This document shows positions 10,211 to 22,180 of a stretch of DNA of 64,000 bases, one piece after another. Source of the stretch: Antarcticirhabdus aurantiaca (GTDB lineage: Bacteria > Pseudomonadota > Alphaproteobacteria > Rhizobiales > Rhizobiaceae); contig NZ_VTOM01000022.1 in assembly GCF_009765365.1 (NCBI RefSeq), positions 1 through 64,000 of the forward strand, written 5' to 3'. A program made the position numbers and the translations under genes. How positions within the stretch are numbered: position 1 is the first letter of the stretch; each line of letters opens with the position of its first letter. The notes beneath the pieces were generated by a model. The model was given only the letters and a program-made list of their open reading frames with translations. It was not told where the DNA came from and made no database searches.

Positions 10211-11518
10211 ATGCTCCAGGACAAGGATCGCATCTTCACCAACATCTACGGCCTTCGGGACAAGAGCCTGAAGGGCGCGATGAAGCGCGGCCATTTCGAC
10301 GGCACAGCGGACATCATCGGCAAGGGCCGGGACTGGATCATCAACGAGATGAAGACGTCCGGCCTGCGCGGCCGCGGCGGTGCCGGCTTCCCGACGGGCC
10401 TGAAATGGTCCTTCATGCCGAAGGAAGTGGGCGAGCGCCCGCACTACCTTGTCGTCAACGCCGACGAGTCCGAGCCCGGGACCTGCAAGGACCGGGAGAT
10501 CATGCGCAACGACCCGTTCACGCTGATCGAGGGCTGCGTCATCGCCGGCTTCGCGATGGGGGCGCACACCGCCTACATCTACGTGCGCGGCGAATACATC
10601 CGCGAGCGCCACGCGCTGCAGCGCGCGATCGACGAGTGCTACGAGGCCGGGCTTCTCGGCCGCGACAACAAGTGCGGCTGGGACTTCGACGTCATCGTCC
10701 ACCACGGCGCGGGTGCCTACATCTGCGGCGAGGAGACCGCGCTTCTCGAGAGCCTCGAGGGCAAGAAGGGCCAGCCGCGCCTGAAGCCGCCGTTCCCCGC
10801 GAACATGGGTCTCTACGGCTGCCCGACGACGGTCAACAACGTCGAGTCGATCGCGGTCGCGCCGACGATCCTGCGACGCGGCGGCGCCTGGTTCGCCGGC
10901 ATCGGCCGTCCGAACAACACGGGCACCAAGCTCTTCTCGATCTCGGGGCACGTCAATCAGCCCTGCACGGTCGAGGAGGCCATGGGCATCCCGTTCCGCG
11001 AGCTGATCGACAAGCATTGCGGCGGCGTGCGCGGCGGCTACGAGAACCTTCTCGCGGTGATCCCCGGCGGCTCGTCCTGCCCACTGGTGCCCGGCGAGCA
11101 GATCCTCGACGCGCCGATGGACTTCGACGGCATGCGCGAGGTGAAGTCCTCCTTTGGCACCGCCGCCGTGATCGTCATGGACAAGTCCACCGACATCGTG
11201 CGCGCGATCGCCCGGCTCGCCTACTTCTACAAGCACGAGAGCTGCGGCCAGTGCACGCCCTGCCGCGAAGGCACGGGCTGGATGTGGCGCGTGATGGAGC
11301 GCATGACGGTCGGCAACGCGCAGAAGCGCGAGATCGACATGCTGCTCGACGTGACGAAGCAGGTCGAAGGTCACACCATCTGCGCGCTCGGCGACGCGGC
11401 GGCTTGGCCGATCCAGGGCCTCGTCCGGCACTTCCGCGCCGAAATCGAACGCCGCATCGACGAGTTCTCCCGCAACGCCGACATGGACCGCAAGCCGATC
11501 CTCCAGGCGGCGGAGTAG
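10211..11518 (+). CDS. nuoF: NADH-quinone oxidoreductase subunit F (NADH and FMN site)
   Basis: A 435-residue subunit where NADH is oxidised by FMN. It has the glycine-rich [14 protein letters not shown] nucleotide motif, the FMN-site region [13 protein letters not shown] and [19 protein letters not shown], and the N3 4Fe-4S motif [11 protein letters not shown]. The start [14 protein letters not shown] matches the family; a longer in-frame extension upstream would run into nuoE and is arginine-rich. GAGGACG precedes the ATG. Confidence 0.97.
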   Translation: MLQDKDRIFTNIYGLRDKSLKGAMKRGHFDGTADIIGKGRDWIINEMKTSGLRGRGGAGFPTGLKWSFMPKEVGERPHYLVVNADESEPGTCKDREIMRNDPFTLIEGCVIAGFAMGAHTAYIYVRGEYIRERHALQRAIDECYEAGLLGRDNKCGWDFDVIVHHGAGAYICGEETALLESLEGKKGQPRLKPPFPANMGLYGCPTTVNNVESIAVAPTILRRGGAWFAGIGRPNNTGTKLFSISGHVNQPCTVEEAMGIPFRELIDKHCGGVRGGYENLLAVIPGGSSCPLVPGEQILDAPMDFDGMREVKSSFGTAAVIVMDKSTDIVRAIARLAYFYKHESCGQCTPCREGTGWMWRVMERMTVGNAQKREIDMLLDVTKQVEGHTICALGDAAAWPIQGLVRHFRAEIERRIDEFSRNADMDRKPILQAAE

Positions 11519-11583
11519 GGCGGGTGGCGAGCTCCGGCTTGCTTCACGCCTTCCTCGGCCCGCGCGGACATTGAGATAGAACC

Positions 11584-13659
11584 ATGGCAAAGATCAAAGT
11601 CGACGGCACCGAGATCGAGGTTCCCGATCACTACACGCTGCTCCAGGCGGCGGAGGAGGCGGGTGCCGAGATTCCGCGCTTCTGCTTCCACGAGCGCCTG
11701 TCGGTCGCCGGTAACTGCCGCATGTGCCTGATCGAGGTGAAGGGTGGACCGCCGAAGCCGGCGGCGTCCTGCGCCATGGGCGTGCGCGACCTGCGGCCCG
11801 GGCCGAACGGCGAGGCGCCGGAGATCTTCACCAACACGCCGATGGTGAAGAAGGCCCGCGAGGGCGTGATGGAGTTCCTGCTGATCAACCATCCGCTCGA
11901 CTGCCCGATCTGCGATCAGGGCGGCGAGTGCGACCTGCAGGATCAGGCGATGGCCTTCGGCGTTGACTCGTCGCGCTATCGCGAGAACAAGCGCGCCGTC
12001 GAGGACAAGTACATCGGGCCGCTGGTGAAGACGATCATGACGCGCTGCATCCACTGCACGCGCTGCGTCCGCTTCACCACCGAGGTCGCCGGCATTTCCG
12101 AACTCGGCCTCGTCGGCCGTGGCGAGGACGCCGAGATCACGACCTACCTCGAGAACGCGATGACGTCGGAGCTCCAGGGCAACGTCATCGATCTCTGCCC
12201 GGTCGGCGCGCTGACCTCGCGCCCCTACGCCTTCCAGGCCCGGCCTTGGGAATTGTCGAAGACCGAGACGGTCGACGTCATGGACGCCGTGGGCTCCTCG
12301 ATCCGCGTCGACACGCGCGGCCGCGAAGTGATGCGCATCCTGCCGCGCACCAACGAGGACATCAACGAGGAGTGGATCTCCGACAAGACCCGCTTCGTCT
12401 GGGACGGCCTGCGCACGCAGCGCCTCGACCGGCCGTACATCCGCGAGAACGGCCGCCTGCGGCCGGCCTCCTGGGGCGAGGCTTTCGACGTTGTGAAGGC
12501 GCGCGTCTCCGCGACGGCGCCCGATCGCCTCGGCGCCATCGCCGGCGACCTCGCGGCGCTGGAAGAGATGTGGGCGCTGAAGCGCCTGATGGCATCCCTC
12601 GGCTCGGCCAACCTCGATTGCCGTCAGGACGGCGCGAAGATCGATCCGGCAAACGGGCGCGCGAGCTACCTCTTCAATACGACGATCGCCGGCATCGAGC
12701 ATGCCGACGCACTGCTGATCGTCGGCTCGAACCCGCGCTTCGAGGCCTCCGTCCTCAACGCGCGCATCCGCAAGCGCTGGCGCCAGGGCGGCTTCCCGAT
12801 CGGCGTCGTCGGCCAGCGGGCGGATCTGCGCTACGAATACGCCTATCTCGGCGCCGGCTCGGACACGCTCTCCAACATCGAGAGCGCCAACAGCGGCTTC
12901 TACGAGGCGCTGAAGAACGCTTCGCGTCCGATGATCATTGTGGGCGGCGGCGCCCTGGTCGGCGAGAAGGGCGGCGAGGCGCTCGCCGCGCTCGCCGCAC
13001 TCGCCCGCGAGATCGGCGCGGTCACCGAGGGTTGGAACGGCTTCAACGTCCTCCACACCGCCGCGAGCCGCGTCGGCGGCCTCGACATCGGCTTCGTGCC
13101 GGGCGAGGGCGGCAAGACGGCGGCGGAGATGGCGTCAGGCGGCGTCGACGTCCTGTTCAACCTCGGCGCCGACGAGATCGAGATCGCGCCCGGCGCCTTC
13201 GTGGTCTATGTCGGCACGCACGGCGACAAGGGCGCCCACCGCGCCGACGTCATCCTGCCGGCGGCGACCTACACCGAGAAGTCAGGCACCTGGGTCAACA
13301 CCGAAGGGCGCGTCCAGACCGGCGGCCGCGCGGCCTTCCCGCCGGGCGAGGCCCGTGAGGACTGGGCGGTGCTTCGGGCGCTCTCGGCCGTTCTCGGCAA
13401 GACGCTGCCCTTCGATTCGCTCGGCGCTCTGCGGCGCGACCTCTTCTCGTCGAACCCGGCGCTCGGCGGCGACGGGCTGACGCCGGCCGATCCCTCCGTG
13501 ATCACGACGCTGGCCGATCGCGCCGGCACGCTGTCGGGCGGCGCCTTCCCGGCGGTCGTCCACGACTTCTACCTGACGAACCCGATCGCCCGCGCCTCGA
13601 AGGTGATGGCCGAGTGCTCGAAGCTCGCCCAGGAGCTTCACCTCGAGGCCGCGGAATAG
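11584..13659 (+). CDS. nuoG: NADH-quinone oxidoreductase subunit G
   Basis: A 691-residue, 75-kDa-type subunit carrying an electron wire of Fe-S clusters. The N-terminal 2Fe-2S ferredoxin ligands are Cys34, Cys45, Cys48 and Cys63. The His-Cys3 cluster motif is [19 protein letters not shown] (about 98-116), followed by [10 protein letters not shown] and [13 protein letters not shown] for a 4Fe-4S cluster. The C-terminal two thirds is a molybdopterin-oxidoreductase-like domain without cofactor, ending in the [18 protein letters not shown] region. It lies 65 bases after nuoF. Confidence 0.97.
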   Translation: MAKIKVDGTEIEVPDHYTLLQAAEEAGAEIPRFCFHERLSVAGNCRMCLIEVKGGPPKPAASCAMGVRDLRPGPNGEAPEIFTNTPMVKKAREGVMEFLLINHPLDCPICDQGGECDLQDQAMAFGVDSSRYRENKRAVEDKYIGPLVKTIMTRCIHCTRCVRFTTEVAGISELGLVGRGEDAEITTYLENAMTSELQGNVIDLCPVGALTSRPYAFQARPWELSKTETVDVMDAVGSSIRVDTRGREVMRILPRTNEDINEEWISDKTRFVWDGLRTQRLDRPYIRENGRLRPASWGEAFDVVKARVSATAPDRLGAIAGDLAALEEMWALKRLMASLGSANLDCRQDGAKIDPANGRASYLFNTTIAGIEHADALLIVGSNPRFEASVLNARIRKRWRQGGFPIGVVGQRADLRYEYAYLGAGSDTLSNIESANSGFYEALKNASRPMIIVGGGALVGEKGGEALAALAALAREIGAVTEGWNGFNVLHTAASRVGGLDIGFVPGEGGKTAAEMASGGVDVLFNLGADEIEIAPGAFVVYVGTHGDKGAHRADVILPAATYTEKSGTWVNTEGRVQTGGRAAFPPGEAREDWAVLRALSAVLGKTLPFDSLGALRRDLFSSNPALGGDGLTPADPSVITTLADRAGTLSGGAFPAVVHDFYLTNPIARASKVMAECSKLAQELHLEAAE

Positions 13660-13673
13660 GAACGGCTGGACCC

Positions 13674-14729
13674 ATGATCGACACCATCAACACCTACGTC
13701 CTGCCGGCGCTCCTGATCATCGGGCAGAGCCTGCTCTTCCTCGTCGTCCTGCTCGTCCTCATCGCCTACATCCTGCTCGCCGACCGCAAGATCTGGGCGG
13801 CGGTGCAGATGCGGCGGGGGCCGAACGTGGTCGGTCCGTTCGGCCTGTTCCAATCCTTCGCGGACTTGCTGAAGTTCGTGCTGAAGGAGCCGGTGGTCCC
13901 GGCTTCGTCCGACAAGATCGTCTTCCTGCTGGCCCCCTTGGTCGCCGTGACGCTGGCGCTCGCGACCTTCGCCGTGGTGCCGGTCGCGGACGGCTGGGTG
14001 ATCGCCGACATCAACATCGGCATCCTCTACGTCTTCGCGATCTCCTCGCTCGAGGTCTACGGCGTCATCATGGGCGGCTGGGCGTCGAATTCGAAGTACG
14101 CCTTCCTCGGCGCGCTGCGCTCGGCCGCGCAGATGGTGTCCTACGAAGTCTCGATCGGCTTCGTGATCGTCACCGTCCTGCTCTGCGTCGGCTCGCTGAA
14201 CCTCACGGACATCGTCCTGGCGCAGGGCACCGGCCTCGGCACCATGATCGGGCTTCCCGGCTCGTTCCTCGACTGGCACTGGCTGCCGCTCTTCCCGATG
14301 TTCGTGATCTTCTTCATCTCGGCGCTCGCCGAGACGAACCGGCCGCCCTTCGACCTGCCGGAGGCCGAATCCGAGCTCGTCGCCGGCTTCATGGTCGAGT
14401 ACGGCTCCACCCCGTACATGATGTTCATGCTCGGCGAGTACGCGGCGATCACGCTGATGTGCTGCCTGATGACCATCCTGTTCCTCGGTGGATGGCTGCC
14501 GCCCTTCGACTTCATTCCGTTCACCTGGGTGCCGGGCTTCCTCTGGTTCCTGATCAAGGTGGCCTTCTGCTTCTTCCTGTTCGCGATGGTGAAGGCCTTC
14601 GTGCCCCGCTACCGCTACGATCAGCTCATGCAGCTCGGCTGGAAGACCTTCCTGCCGCTCTCGCTGGCCGCGGTCATCATCACCGCCTTCGTGGTGCAAA
14701 TCTTCGGCTGGGGCGCCGCAGCGTCCTGA
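13674..14729 (+). CDS. nuoH: NADH-quinone oxidoreductase subunit H
   Basis: A 351-residue membrane subunit that forms most of the quinone chamber and links the peripheral arm to the proton-pumping arm. It has about eight helices and the family signatures [20 protein letters not shown] and [20 protein letters not shown]. The ATG after the nuoG stop gives [14 protein letters not shown]; a longer frame into nuoG is not needed. Confidence 0.97.
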   Translation: MIDTINTYVLPALLIIGQSLLFLVVLLVLIAYILLADRKIWAAVQMRRGPNVVGPFGLFQSFADLLKFVLKEPVVPASSDKIVFLLAPLVAVTLALATFAVVPVADGWVIADINIGILYVFAISSLEVYGVIMGGWASNSKYAFLGALRSAAQMVSYEVSIGFVIVTVLLCVGSLNLTDIVLAQGTGLGTMIGLPGSFLDWHWLPLFPMFVIFFISALAETNRPPFDLPEAESELVAGFMVEYGSTPYMMFMLGEYAAITLMCCLMTILFLGGWLPPFDFIPFTWVPGFLWFLIKVAFCFFLFAMVKAFVPRYRYDQLMQLGWKTFLPLSLAAVIITAFVVQIFGWGAAAS

Positions 14730-14854
14730 TCCATACGGCTTGAGAACGGTGCGGCAGTCTCGCACCGCCTTGGTCGACGAAACGACAAATCGCATGCCGC
14801 GCCCGGCCGGTTAGGCCGGGCCGGTCACCGTTCGAGCCTCTGGAGCTTTTCGCC

Positions 14855-15346
14855 GTGAGCGCACTCGCCCAAACCGTCCGTTCGCTGTTCCTGACCGAGT
14901 TCGTGGCCGCCTTCCGCCTGTCGATGCGCTACTTCTTCGCGCCGAAGGCGACGGTGAACTACCCCTTCGAGAAGAACCCGGTCTCGCCCCGCTTCCGCGG
15001 CGAGCACGCGCTGCGCCGCTACCCGAACGGCGAGGAGCGCTGCATCGCCTGCAAGCTCTGCGAGGCGATCTGCCCGGCGCAAGCCATCACCATCGAGGCG
15101 GGTCCGCGCCGCAACGACGGCACGCGCCGCACGGTGCGCTACGACATCGACATGGTGAAGTGCATCTACTGTGGCTTCTGCCAGGAGGCCTGCCCGGTCG
15201 ACGCCATCGTCGAGGGGCCGAACTTCGAGTTCTCGACCGAAACGCGCGAGGAGCTCTACTACGACAAGGAGCGTCTGCTGGCGAACGGCGACCGCTGGGA
15301 GCGGGAGCTCGCCAGAAACATTGCGCTGGACGCGACCTACCGCTAA
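14855..15346 (+). CDS. nuoI: NADH-quinone oxidoreductase subunit I (two 4Fe-4S clusters)
   Basis: A 163-residue ferredoxin-like subunit with clusters N6a and N6b, seen as two CxxCxxCxxxCP motifs: [12 protein letters not shown] and [12 protein letters not shown]. It begins with GTG ([16 protein letters not shown]), which gives the normal length. The gap after nuoH is unusually wide for this operon (125 bases) and holds a 7-bp hairpin (CCCGGCC/GGCCGGG around 14802-14820) of unknown role. Confidence 0.96.
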   Translation: MSALAQTVRSLFLTEFVAAFRLSMRYFFAPKATVNYPFEKNPVSPRFRGEHALRRYPNGEERCIACKLCEAICPAQAITIEAGPRRNDGTRRTVRYDIDMVKCIYCGFCQEACPVDAIVEGPNFEFSTETREELYYDKERLLANGDRWERELARNIALDATYR

Positions 15347-15439
15347 TCCGGCGCGCGACGACGCATCTGGCTCGCGCCGCGCGTCCGGCGTTCCGCGAGC
15401 CGCAAGTCCGACCGCATCAATCCTCAGGGAGCCCCGATC

Positions 15440-16063
15440 ATGCTGGGCCTTCAGGCGACCTTCTTCTACTTCTTCGCGCTGATCGCCGTCGGCGGCGGCC
15501 TGATGGTCGTGTTCTCGCGCAATCCCGTCCACTCGGTTCTGTTCCTGATCCTCACCTTCGTGGCGGCGGCGGGGCTCTTCCTTCTGACGGGCGCGGAGTT
15601 CCTCGCGCTGATCCTCGTGGTCGTTTATGTCGGCGCGGTGGCGATCCTGTTCCTGTTCGTGGTCATGATGCTCGACCTCGACATGGGCCGGATGAAGAAG
15701 GGGGCGCTGAAATACGCGCCCTTCGGCGCCATCATCGGCCTGGCGCTCCTCGCCCAGCTCGTGATCGCCCTGAGCGGCAGCTACCTCGCGCCCTCCACGG
15801 CGACGACGCTCGCCACCCCCATGCCGATCCCGCCGCTCGACCAGGTGACGAACATCGAGGCGCTGGGGCAGGTGCTCTACACCCGCTACATCCTCTTCTT
15901 CCAGATCGCCGGCCTCATCCTCTTCGTGGCCATGATCGGTGCCATCGTCCTGACGCTTCGCCATAAGGAGGGCGTGCGTCGCCAGTCGATCCCGGTGCAG
16001 GTCGCGCGCAATCCGAAGACCGCCATCGAGATCGTCAAGGTCGAGAGCGGCCGGGGCCTTTAA
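15440..16063 (+). CDS. nuoJ: NADH-quinone oxidoreductase subunit J
   Basis: A 207-residue membrane subunit with five predicted helices, including the family region [20 protein letters not shown] and [20 protein letters not shown], which contains the pi-bulge helix involved in coupling. The C-terminal cytoplasmic tail is moderately basic. It lies 93 bases after nuoI. Confidence 0.95.
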   Translation: MLGLQATFFYFFALIAVGGGLMVVFSRNPVHSVLFLILTFVAAAGLFLLTGAEFLALILVVVYVGAVAILFLFVVMMLDLDMGRMKKGALKYAPFGAIIGLALLAQLVIALSGSYLAPSTATTLATPMPIPPLDQVTNIEALGQVLYTRYILFFQIAGLILFVAMIGAIVLTLRHKEGVRRQSIPVQVARNPKTAIEIVKVESGRGL

Positions 16064-16074
16064 GGAAACATCCC

Positions 16075-16383
16075 ATGGAAGTCGGTCTCGGCCACTATCT
16101 CACCGTCGGCGCCATCCTGTTCGTCACGGGCGTCTTCGGCATCTTCCTCAACCGGAAGAACATCATCACCATCCTGATGTCGGTCGAGCTGATCCTGCTC
16201 TCGGTCAACATCAACTTCGTCGCCTTCTCCGCCTTCCTGAACGACCTCGTCGGGCAGGTCTTCGCCCTGTTCATCCTCACCGTGGCGGCCGCGGAGGCCG
16301 CGATCGGCCTCGCCATCCTCGTCGTCTTCTTCCGCAACCGCGGCTCCATCGCCGTGGACGACGTCAACACGATGAAGGGCTGA
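16075..16383 (+). CDS. nuoK: NADH-quinone oxidoreductase subunit K
   Basis: A 102-residue membrane subunit related to MrpC antiporter components, with three helices. Conserved glutamates in the helices ([13 protein letters not shown] and [13 protein letters not shown]) belong to the proton path linking the quinone site to the antiporter-like subunits. It starts 11 bases after the nuoJ stop. Confidence 0.96.
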   Translation: MEVGLGHYLTVGAILFVTGVFGIFLNRKNIITILMSVELILLSVNINFVAFSAFLNDLVGQVFALFILTVAAAEAAIGLAILVVFFRNRGSIAVDDVNTMKG

Positions 16384-16390
16384 GGCCGCC

Positions 16391-18391
16391 GTGTATACGA
16401 TCATCGTCCTTCTCCCGCTCCTCGGCTTCATCATCGCCGGCCTCTTCGGCCGGCAGATCGGGCACAAGGGCGCGGAATACGTGACCTCCGGCTTCATGGT
16501 GGTCGCGGCGCTCCTGTCCTGGGTCGCCTTCATCTCCTTCTTCTTCGGAGAGGGCGAGACGCTGCGCGTGGAGCTCCTGCACTGGATGCAGTCGGGCACG
16601 CTCGACGTGTCCTGGGCGCTGCGCATCGACCGGCTGACGCTCGTCATGCTCGTCGTCGTCAACACGGTGTCGGCGCTCGTCCACATCTACTCGATCGGCT
16701 ACATGCACCACGATCCGAGCCGGTCGCGCTTCTTCGCCTACCTGTCGCTCTTCACCTTCGCCATGCTCATGCTGGTGACGTCGAACAACCTCGTCCAGAT
16801 GTTCTTCGGCTGGGAGGGCGTCGGCCTCGCCTCGTACCTCCTGATCGGCTTCTGGTACCAGAAGCCGTCGGCGAACAAGGCGGCGATGAAGGCCTTCGTG
16901 GTCAACCGCGTCGGCGACTTCGGCTTCGCGCTCGGCATCTTCGGCGTCTTCTACCTCTTCGGCTCGGTGAACTTCGACACGATCTTCGCCGGTGCCGCCG
17001 ACCTCATGGCCGCGCACGGCGGCGAGGGCGCGGCTGCGGCAGGCGAGGGGGCCGCGCATGGCGGCGACGTGGCGCTGCAGTTCGCCGGCTGGTCGCTCTC
17101 GACCATGGGCGCCGTCACCTGCATCTGCCTGCTGCTCTTCGTCGGTGCCATGGGCAAGTCGGCCCAGCTCGGCCTTCACATCTGGCTACCCGACGCGATG
17201 GAAGGCCCGACCCCGGTCTCGGCGCTGATCCACGCCGCGACCATGGTCACCGCCGGCGTATTCCTCGTCGCGCGCATGTCGCCGCTCTTCGAGCTGAGCC
17301 ACACGGCGCTGACCGTGGTGACCTTCGTCGGCGCCACCACCGCCTTCTTCGCGGCGACGGTCGGCCTCGTCCAGAACGACATCAAGCGCGTCATCGCCTA
17401 TTCGACCTGCTCGCAGCTCGGCTACATGTTCGCCGCGCTCGGCGTCGGGGCCTACGGCCCGGCGATCTTCCACCTCTTCACGCACGCCTTCTTCAAGGCG
17501 CTCCTGTTCCTGGGCGCCGGCTCGGTGATCCACGCCGTCTCGGACGAGCAGGACATGCGCAACATGGGCGGCCTTCGCAAGCAAATCCCCATCACCTACT
17601 GGATGATGATGATCGGCACGCTGGCGCTGACCGGCTTCCCCTATACGGCCGGCTACTTCTCGAAGGACGCCATCGTCGAGGCGACCTTCGCCGGTCACAA
17701 CGCCTTCGCCGGCTACGCCTTCATGATGCTGGTGATCGCCGCCGCGATGACGAGCTTCTATTCCTGGCGCCTCGTCTTCATGACCTTCCACGGCAAGCCG
17801 CGCGCGAGCCACGAGGTCATGCACCACGTCCACGAATCGCCGCCGGTCATGCTGGTGCCGCTCTACGTCCTCGCGGCGGGCGCGCTTCTCGCGGGCATCG
17901 TCTTCCACGCCTTCTTCATCGGCGAGGCCTATGAGGAGTTCTGGCACGGCGCGCTGTTCTCCGGCCCCGACAACCACATCCTCCACGACATGCACGAAGT
18001 GCCGGCCTGGGTGGTGTGGTCGCCGACGATCGCGATGGTTCTCGGCTTCGCGGTCGCCTACCTCTACTACATCCGCTCGCCGGGCCTGCCGGCGGCCACC
18101 GCCGCCCGCAATCCGGGGCTCTACAAGTTCCTCCTCAACAAGTGGTACTTCGACGAGCTCTACGATTTCCTGTTCGTCCGCACGGCCAAGTGGCTCGGCC
18201 GCTTCCTCTGGAAGACCGGCGACGGAAAGATCATCGACGGGCTCGGCCCCGACGGCATCTCGGCGCGCGTCCTCGACGTGACCGACCGCGTCGTGCGGCT
18301 GCAGACCGGCTATCTCTACCACTACGCCTTCGCCATGCTCATCGGCGTCGCGCTGCTGGTCACCTGGATGATGCTCGGGGGAGCGAACTGA
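16391..18391 (+). CDS. nuoL: NADH-quinone oxidoreductase subunit L
   Basis: A 666-residue, distal antiporter-like proton pump with the long lateral helix at its C-terminus. Typical segments are [37 protein letters not shown], the [21 protein letters not shown] core and [20 protein letters not shown] seven bases after nuoK is the natural start. A Gly/Ala/His-rich insertion (about residues 205-230) is a likely external loop. Its TGA overlaps the nuoM ATG by one base. Confidence 0.96.
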   Translation: MYTIIVLLPLLGFIIAGLFGRQIGHKGAEYVTSGFMVVAALLSWVAFISFFFGEGETLRVELLHWMQSGTLDVSWALRIDRLTLVMLVVVNTVSALVHIYSIGYMHHDPSRSRFFAYLSLFTFAMLMLVTSNNLVQMFFGWEGVGLASYLLIGFWYQKPSANKAAMKAFVVNRVGDFGFALGIFGVFYLFGSVNFDTIFAGAADLMAAHGGEGAAAAGEGAAHGGDVALQFAGWSLSTMGAVTCICLLLFVGAMGKSAQLGLHIWLPDAMEGPTPVSALIHAATMVTAGVFLVARMSPLFELSHTALTVVTFVGATTAFFAATVGLVQNDIKRVIAYSTCSQLGYMFAALGVGAYGPAIFHLFTHAFFKALLFLGAGSVIHAVSDEQDMRNMGGLRKQIPITYWMMMIGTLALTGFPYTAGYFSKDAIVEATFAGHNAFAGYAFMMLVIAAAMTSFYSWRLVFMTFHGKPRASHEVMHHVHESPPVMLVPLYVLAAGALLAGIVFHAFFIGEAYEEFWHGALFSGPDNHILHDMHEVPAWVVWSPTIAMVLGFAVAYLYYIRSPGLPAATAARNPGLYKFLLNKWYFDELYDFLFVRTAKWLGRFLWKTGDGKIIDGLGPDGISARVLDVTDRVVRLQTGYLYHYAFAMLIGVALLVTWMMLGGAN

Positions 18392-19905
18392 TGCTCGACT
18401 GGCCGATTCTGTCGACCGTCACCTATCTGCCCCTGGTCGGGGCGGCGCTGATCCTGTTCATCAAGGACGACAACGAGCTGGCGCGGCGGAACATCCGCAA
18501 CGTCGCGCTGCTGACCACCGTCTTCACCTTCGTCCTGTCGCTCGGCATCTGGCTGGCCTTCGATCCGAGCGATCCGGGCTTCCAGATGGTGGAGCAGGCG
18601 GCCTGGCTGGGCACGGGCATCAGCTACCACATGGGCGTCGACGGCATCTCGATGCTCTTCGTCATCCTGACGACCTTCCTGATGCCGATCTGCATCCTGG
18701 CGAGCCGCGACTCCATCACGACGCGCGTCAAGGAATACATGATCGCCTTCCTCGTGCTCGAGACGCTCGTCATCGGCGTCTTCTGCGCGCTGGACATCGT
18801 GCTCTTCTACGTCTTCTTCGAAGGCTCGCTGATCCCGATGTTCCTGATCATCGGCGTCTGGGGCGGCAAGCGGCGCGTCTACGCCTCCTACAAGTTCTTC
18901 CTCTACACCTTCCTCGGCTCGGTCCTGATGCTCGTCGCCATCATGGCGATGTACTGGACCGCCGGCACGACCTCGATCCCAGAGCTCCTGGCCTTCAACT
19001 TCCCGGCCAACATGCAGACCTGGCTGTGGATCGCCTTCTTCGCCTCCTTCGCGGTGAAGATGCCGATGTGGCCGGTGCACACCTGGCTGCCGGACGCGCA
19101 CGTCGAGGCGCCGACCGCGGGGTCGGTGATCCTGGCCGGCATCCTCCTGAAGCTCGGCGGCTACGGCTTCATCCGCTTCTCGCTGCCGATGTTCCCGCTG
19201 GCATCCGCCGACTTCGCGCCCTTCGTCTTCACCCTCTCGGTGGTCGCGATCGTCTACACCTCGCTGGTCGCCTTGATGCAGGAAGACATCAAGAAGCTGA
19301 TCGCCTACTCGTCCGTCGCCCACATGGGTTTCGTGACCATGGGCATCTTCGCCGCCAACGAGCAGGGCGTGCAGGGCGCGATCTTCCAGATGCTCAGCCA
19401 CGGCCTCATCTCCGGCGCGCTCTTCCTCTGCGTCGGCGTCGTCTACGACCGCATGCACACCCGCGACATCGCCGCCTATGGCGGTCTCGTGAACCGCATG
19501 CCGGCCTACGCCGCGATGATGCTGCTCTTCACGATGGCGAATGTCGGCCTGCCCGGCACGAGCGGCTTCGTGGGCGAGTTCCTGACCATGCTCGCGGTGT
19601 TCCGCGTCAACACCTGGGTCGCGATCTTCGCGGCGACGGGCGTCATCTGGTCGGCGGCCTACGCGCTCTGGCTCTATCGGCGGGTCATCCTCGGGGCGCT
19701 TACCAAGGAGAACCTGAAGGCGATCACCGATCTCGACCGGCGCGAGAAGATCCTTCTCTACCCGCTCGCCGTGCTCGTCGTCTTCTTCGGCGTCTATCCC
19801 ATGCCCGTCTTCGACGTGACGGCCGCTTCCGTGGAGCGCCTCCTCTCGTCCTACACCGCCGCGATCGAAGCCGCCGGCTCCGTCGCCTCTGCGGCAGCCC
19901 ATTGA
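18391..19905 (+). CDS. nuoM: NADH-quinone oxidoreductase subunit M
   Basis: A 504-residue antiporter-like proton-pumping subunit with about 14 helices. It shows the conserved glutamate region [20 protein letters not shown], the [28 protein letters not shown] core and [14 protein letters not shown]. The ATG overlapping the nuoL stop gives [15 protein letters not shown], the family N-terminus; the reading frame stays open upstream only because it is antiparallel to nothing and overlaps nuoL in another frame. Confidence 0.97.
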   Translation: MLDWPILSTVTYLPLVGAALILFIKDDNELARRNIRNVALLTTVFTFVLSLGIWLAFDPSDPGFQMVEQAAWLGTGISYHMGVDGISMLFVILTTFLMPICILASRDSITTRVKEYMIAFLVLETLVIGVFCALDIVLFYVFFEGSLIPMFLIIGVWGGKRRVYASYKFFLYTFLGSVLMLVAIMAMYWTAGTTSIPELLAFNFPANMQTWLWIAFFASFAVKMPMWPVHTWLPDAHVEAPTAGSVILAGILLKLGGYGFIRFSLPMFPLASADFAPFVFTLSVVAIVYTSLVALMQEDIKKLIAYSSVAHMGFVTMGIFAANEQGVQGAIFQMLSHGLISGALFLCVGVVYDRMHTRDIAAYGGLVNRMPAYAAMMLLFTMANVGLPGTSGFVGEFLTMLAVFRVNTWVAIFAATGVIWSAAYALWLYRRVILGALTKENLKAITDLDRREKILLYPLAVLVVFFGVYPMPVFDVTAASVERLLSSYTAAIEAAGSVASAAAH

Positions 19906-19920
19906 AGGGTTCGATGATCC

Positions 19921-21369
19921 ATGATGGCTGAAGCCTTCTCCCTGTCTCAGAGCCTCGGCATTGCCGGGCCGGAGCTCATCATGGCCGTCGGCGCCATGGT
20001 GCTCCTGATGGTCGGCGTCTTCGCCGGCGAGCGCAGCACGCAGATCGTGACGGGCCTCGCGGTGGCCCTCGTCGTCATCTCCGGGCTCTGGCTTGTCGTC
20101 GTCACGCCGACCGGCGTCGCCTTCGGCGGCTCCTTCCTGCTCGACCCCTTCGCCCGGTTCATGAAGGTGCTGGTGCTGATCGGCTCCGCATTCGCGATGG
20201 TGATGTCGGTCGGCTTCGCCTCGCGCGAGCGCTTCAATCGCTTCGAATACCCGGTGCTGATGGTCCTCTCGACCCTCGGCATGATGATCATGGTCTCGGC
20301 CGGCGACCTCATCGCGCTCTATCTCGGCCTCGAGCTGCAGTCGCTCGCGATCTACGTGCTCGCCGCGATCAACCGCGACTCGGTGCGCTCCACCGAAGCG
20401 GGTCTCAAGTACTTCGTGCTCGGCGCTCTCTCCTCGGGCATGCTGCTCTACGGTGCCTCGCTGGTCTACGGCTTCACCGGCCAGATCGAGTTCCAGGCGA
20501 TCGCCCAGGCCGCCACCGCCGAGACGCGCTCGATCGGCCTCGTGATCGGCATCGTCTTCGTTCTCGCCGGCCTCGCCTTCAAGATCTCGGCCGTGCCGTT
20601 CCACATGTGGACGCCCGACGTCTACGAGGGCGCCCCGACGCCGATCACCGCCTTCATGGCCGGCGCGCCGAAGGTCGCCGCCATGGCGCTGATGGTGCGC
20701 TTCACCATCGACGGCTTCCAGAACCTTGCCGTCGACTGGCAGCAGGTCATCGTCTTCGTGTCGATCGCCTCCATGGCCTTCGGCGCCTTCGCCGCCATCG
20801 GCCAGCGCAACATCAAGCGCCTGATGGCCTATTCTTCGATCAGCCACATGGGCTACGCGCTGGTGGGCCTCGCCGCCGCCAACGTGTCGGGCGTGCGCGG
20901 CGTGCTTCTCTACATGGCGATCTACCTCGCCATGACGGTCGGCACCTTCGCGGTCATCCTCGCCATGCGCCGGGCCGAAGGGTCGGTCGAGGAGATCAAC
21001 GAGCTCGCCGGGCTGTCGCGCACCAATCCGGTGATGGCCGTGGCGCTGACCGCGCTGATGCTCTCGCTCGCCGGTCTGCCGCCGCTCGCCGGCTTCTTCG
21101 CCAAGTACTTCGTCTTCATGGCGGCGGTCGAGGCGCAGCTCTATGGCCTCGCGGTGATCGGCGTCCTTTCGAGCGTGGTGGGCCTCTACTACTACCTTCG
21201 CATCGTGAAGGTGATGTGGTTCGACGAGCCGGCGGCGCCGTTCGAGCCGATGGCGCCGGAGCTGCGCTTCGCCCTCGGCGCGACCGCGCTGTTCATCTTC
21301 CCGGTCTACCTCGTGGTCGGCGGCACGGTGTTCAACGCGGCCGAAGCCGCCGCGCGCACCTTCTTCTGA
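19921..21369 (+). CDS. nuoN: NADH-quinone oxidoreductase subunit N
   Basis: A 482-residue antiporter-like proton-pumping subunit. Typical segments are [39 protein letters not shown] and [17 protein letters not shown]. Two consecutive ATG codons are possible starts; the first is used. It closes the complex I gene set, and birA follows after 12 bases. Confidence 0.96.
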   Translation: MMAEAFSLSQSLGIAGPELIMAVGAMVLLMVGVFAGERSTQIVTGLAVALVVISGLWLVVVTPTGVAFGGSFLLDPFARFMKVLVLIGSAFAMVMSVGFASRERFNRFEYPVLMVLSTLGMMIMVSAGDLIALYLGLELQSLAIYVLAAINRDSVRSTEAGLKYFVLGALSSGMLLYGASLVYGFTGQIEFQAIAQAATAETRSIGLVIGIVFVLAGLAFKISAVPFHMWTPDVYEGAPTPITAFMAGAPKVAAMALMVRFTIDGFQNLAVDWQQVIVFVSIASMAFGAFAAIGQRNIKRLMAYSSISHMGYALVGLAAANVSGVRGVLLYMAIYLAMTVGTFAVILAMRRAEGSVEEINELAGLSRTNPVMAVALTALMLSLAGLPPLAGFFAKYFVFMAAVEAQLYGLAVIGVLSSVVGLYYYLRIVKVMWFDEPAAPFEPMAPELRFALGATALFIFPVYLVVGGTVFNAAEAAARTFF

Positions 21370-21381
21370 CGAACGGACGGA

Positions 21382-22167
21382 ATGGCCTTCACGCTCGCGC
21401 CTACGGCGGCGCTCCAGGGATACCGGCTCGACGTGCTCGACACGGTCGGGTCGACCAACGCCGTCGCCCTGGAGCGAGCTTTGGCCGGAGAGGCAGCGCC
21501 TCTCTGGATCGTCAGCGACAATCAGGTGGCCGGGCGCGGGCGCCGTGGCCGGGTCTGGCAGGCGCCGCGGGGCAACCTCGCGGCGTCGCTTCTTTTGCGG
21601 CCGGCGGTGGCGCTTCCCGAGGCCGCGACGCTCGGCTTCGTCGCGGGTCTCGCCATCGTTGAAGCGCTCGAGGCTGTCGCGCCGCGCGCGCGATTCGAGC
21701 TGAAGTGGCCGAACGACGTGCTCGGCAATCGCTGCAAGCTCGTCGGGATTCTTCTTGAGTCGGTGGCGCTTCCCGGCGGCGGTTACGCGCTGGCCGTCGG
21801 CATCGGCGTCAACGTCGTCGGCCATCCGACCGACACTCCTTACCCCGCCACGAATTTGCGCGCGCTGGGCGCGAACTGCGGAGCGGCAGAACTGTTTCTG
21901 GCTCTATCCGATGCCTGGACGCAGGCTCACGCCCTTTGGCGCGACGGCCGCGGCCTCGGCGAGATTCGCGCGAGATGGCTGAAGCGCGCGGCGGGCCTCG
22001 GCTCGCCCGTTTCAGTCCGCACCGAGAACAGGCTGGTCGAAGGCCTGTTCGAAACGATCGATGAGGAATGCCGGCTCGTCATCCGGGAACATGACGGCAC
22101 CATCGCGCGGATCGCCGCCGGAGACGTTCATTTCGGCGTCGCGGCGACCGCGAGGTCGAACACATGA
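21382..22167 (+). CDS. birA: Biotin--[acetyl-CoA-carboxylase] ligase
   Basis: A 261-residue enzyme that joins biotin to the lysine of biotin carboxyl carrier proteins through biotinyl-AMP. It contains the GRGRRGRVWQAPRGNLAASLL biotin/ATP loop, FELKWPNDVLG and KLVGILLESV, and a C-terminal SH3-like segment. There is no N-terminal helix-turn-helix, so it is the ligase-only form and not a repressor. The downstream nuo-birA-rnj arrangement is conserved in Hyphomicrobiales. Its target AccB is encoded about 37 kb away in this window. Confidence 0.94.
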   Translation: MAFTLAPTAALQGYRLDVLDTVGSTNAVALERALAGEAAPLWIVSDNQVAGRGRRGRVWQAPRGNLAASLLLRPAVALPEAATLGFVAGLAIVEALEAVAPRARFELKWPNDVLGNRCKLVGILLESVALPGGGYALAVGIGVNVVGHPTDTPYPATNLRALGANCGAAELFLALSDAWTQAHALWRDGRGLGEIRARWLKRAAGLGSPVSVRTENRLVEGLFETIDEECRLVIREHDGTIARIAAGDVHFGVAATARSNT

Positions 22168-22180
22168 AAGCAGGAGCTTG

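Noticed and set aside
14802-14820. Hairpin CCCGGCC/GGCCGGG between nuoH and nuoI, considered as a terminator
   Set aside because: There is no T-run, and ending transcription within the complex I operon would be harmful; it may only be a processing or stability element.
18322-21825. A 1167-residue open frame on the minus strand, antisense to nuoM, nuoN and birA
   Set aside because: Its sequence is dominated by His, Asp, Glu, Arg and Gly in the way expected from the complement of hydrophobic GC-rich codons, and it matches no family; the plus-strand genes are certain.
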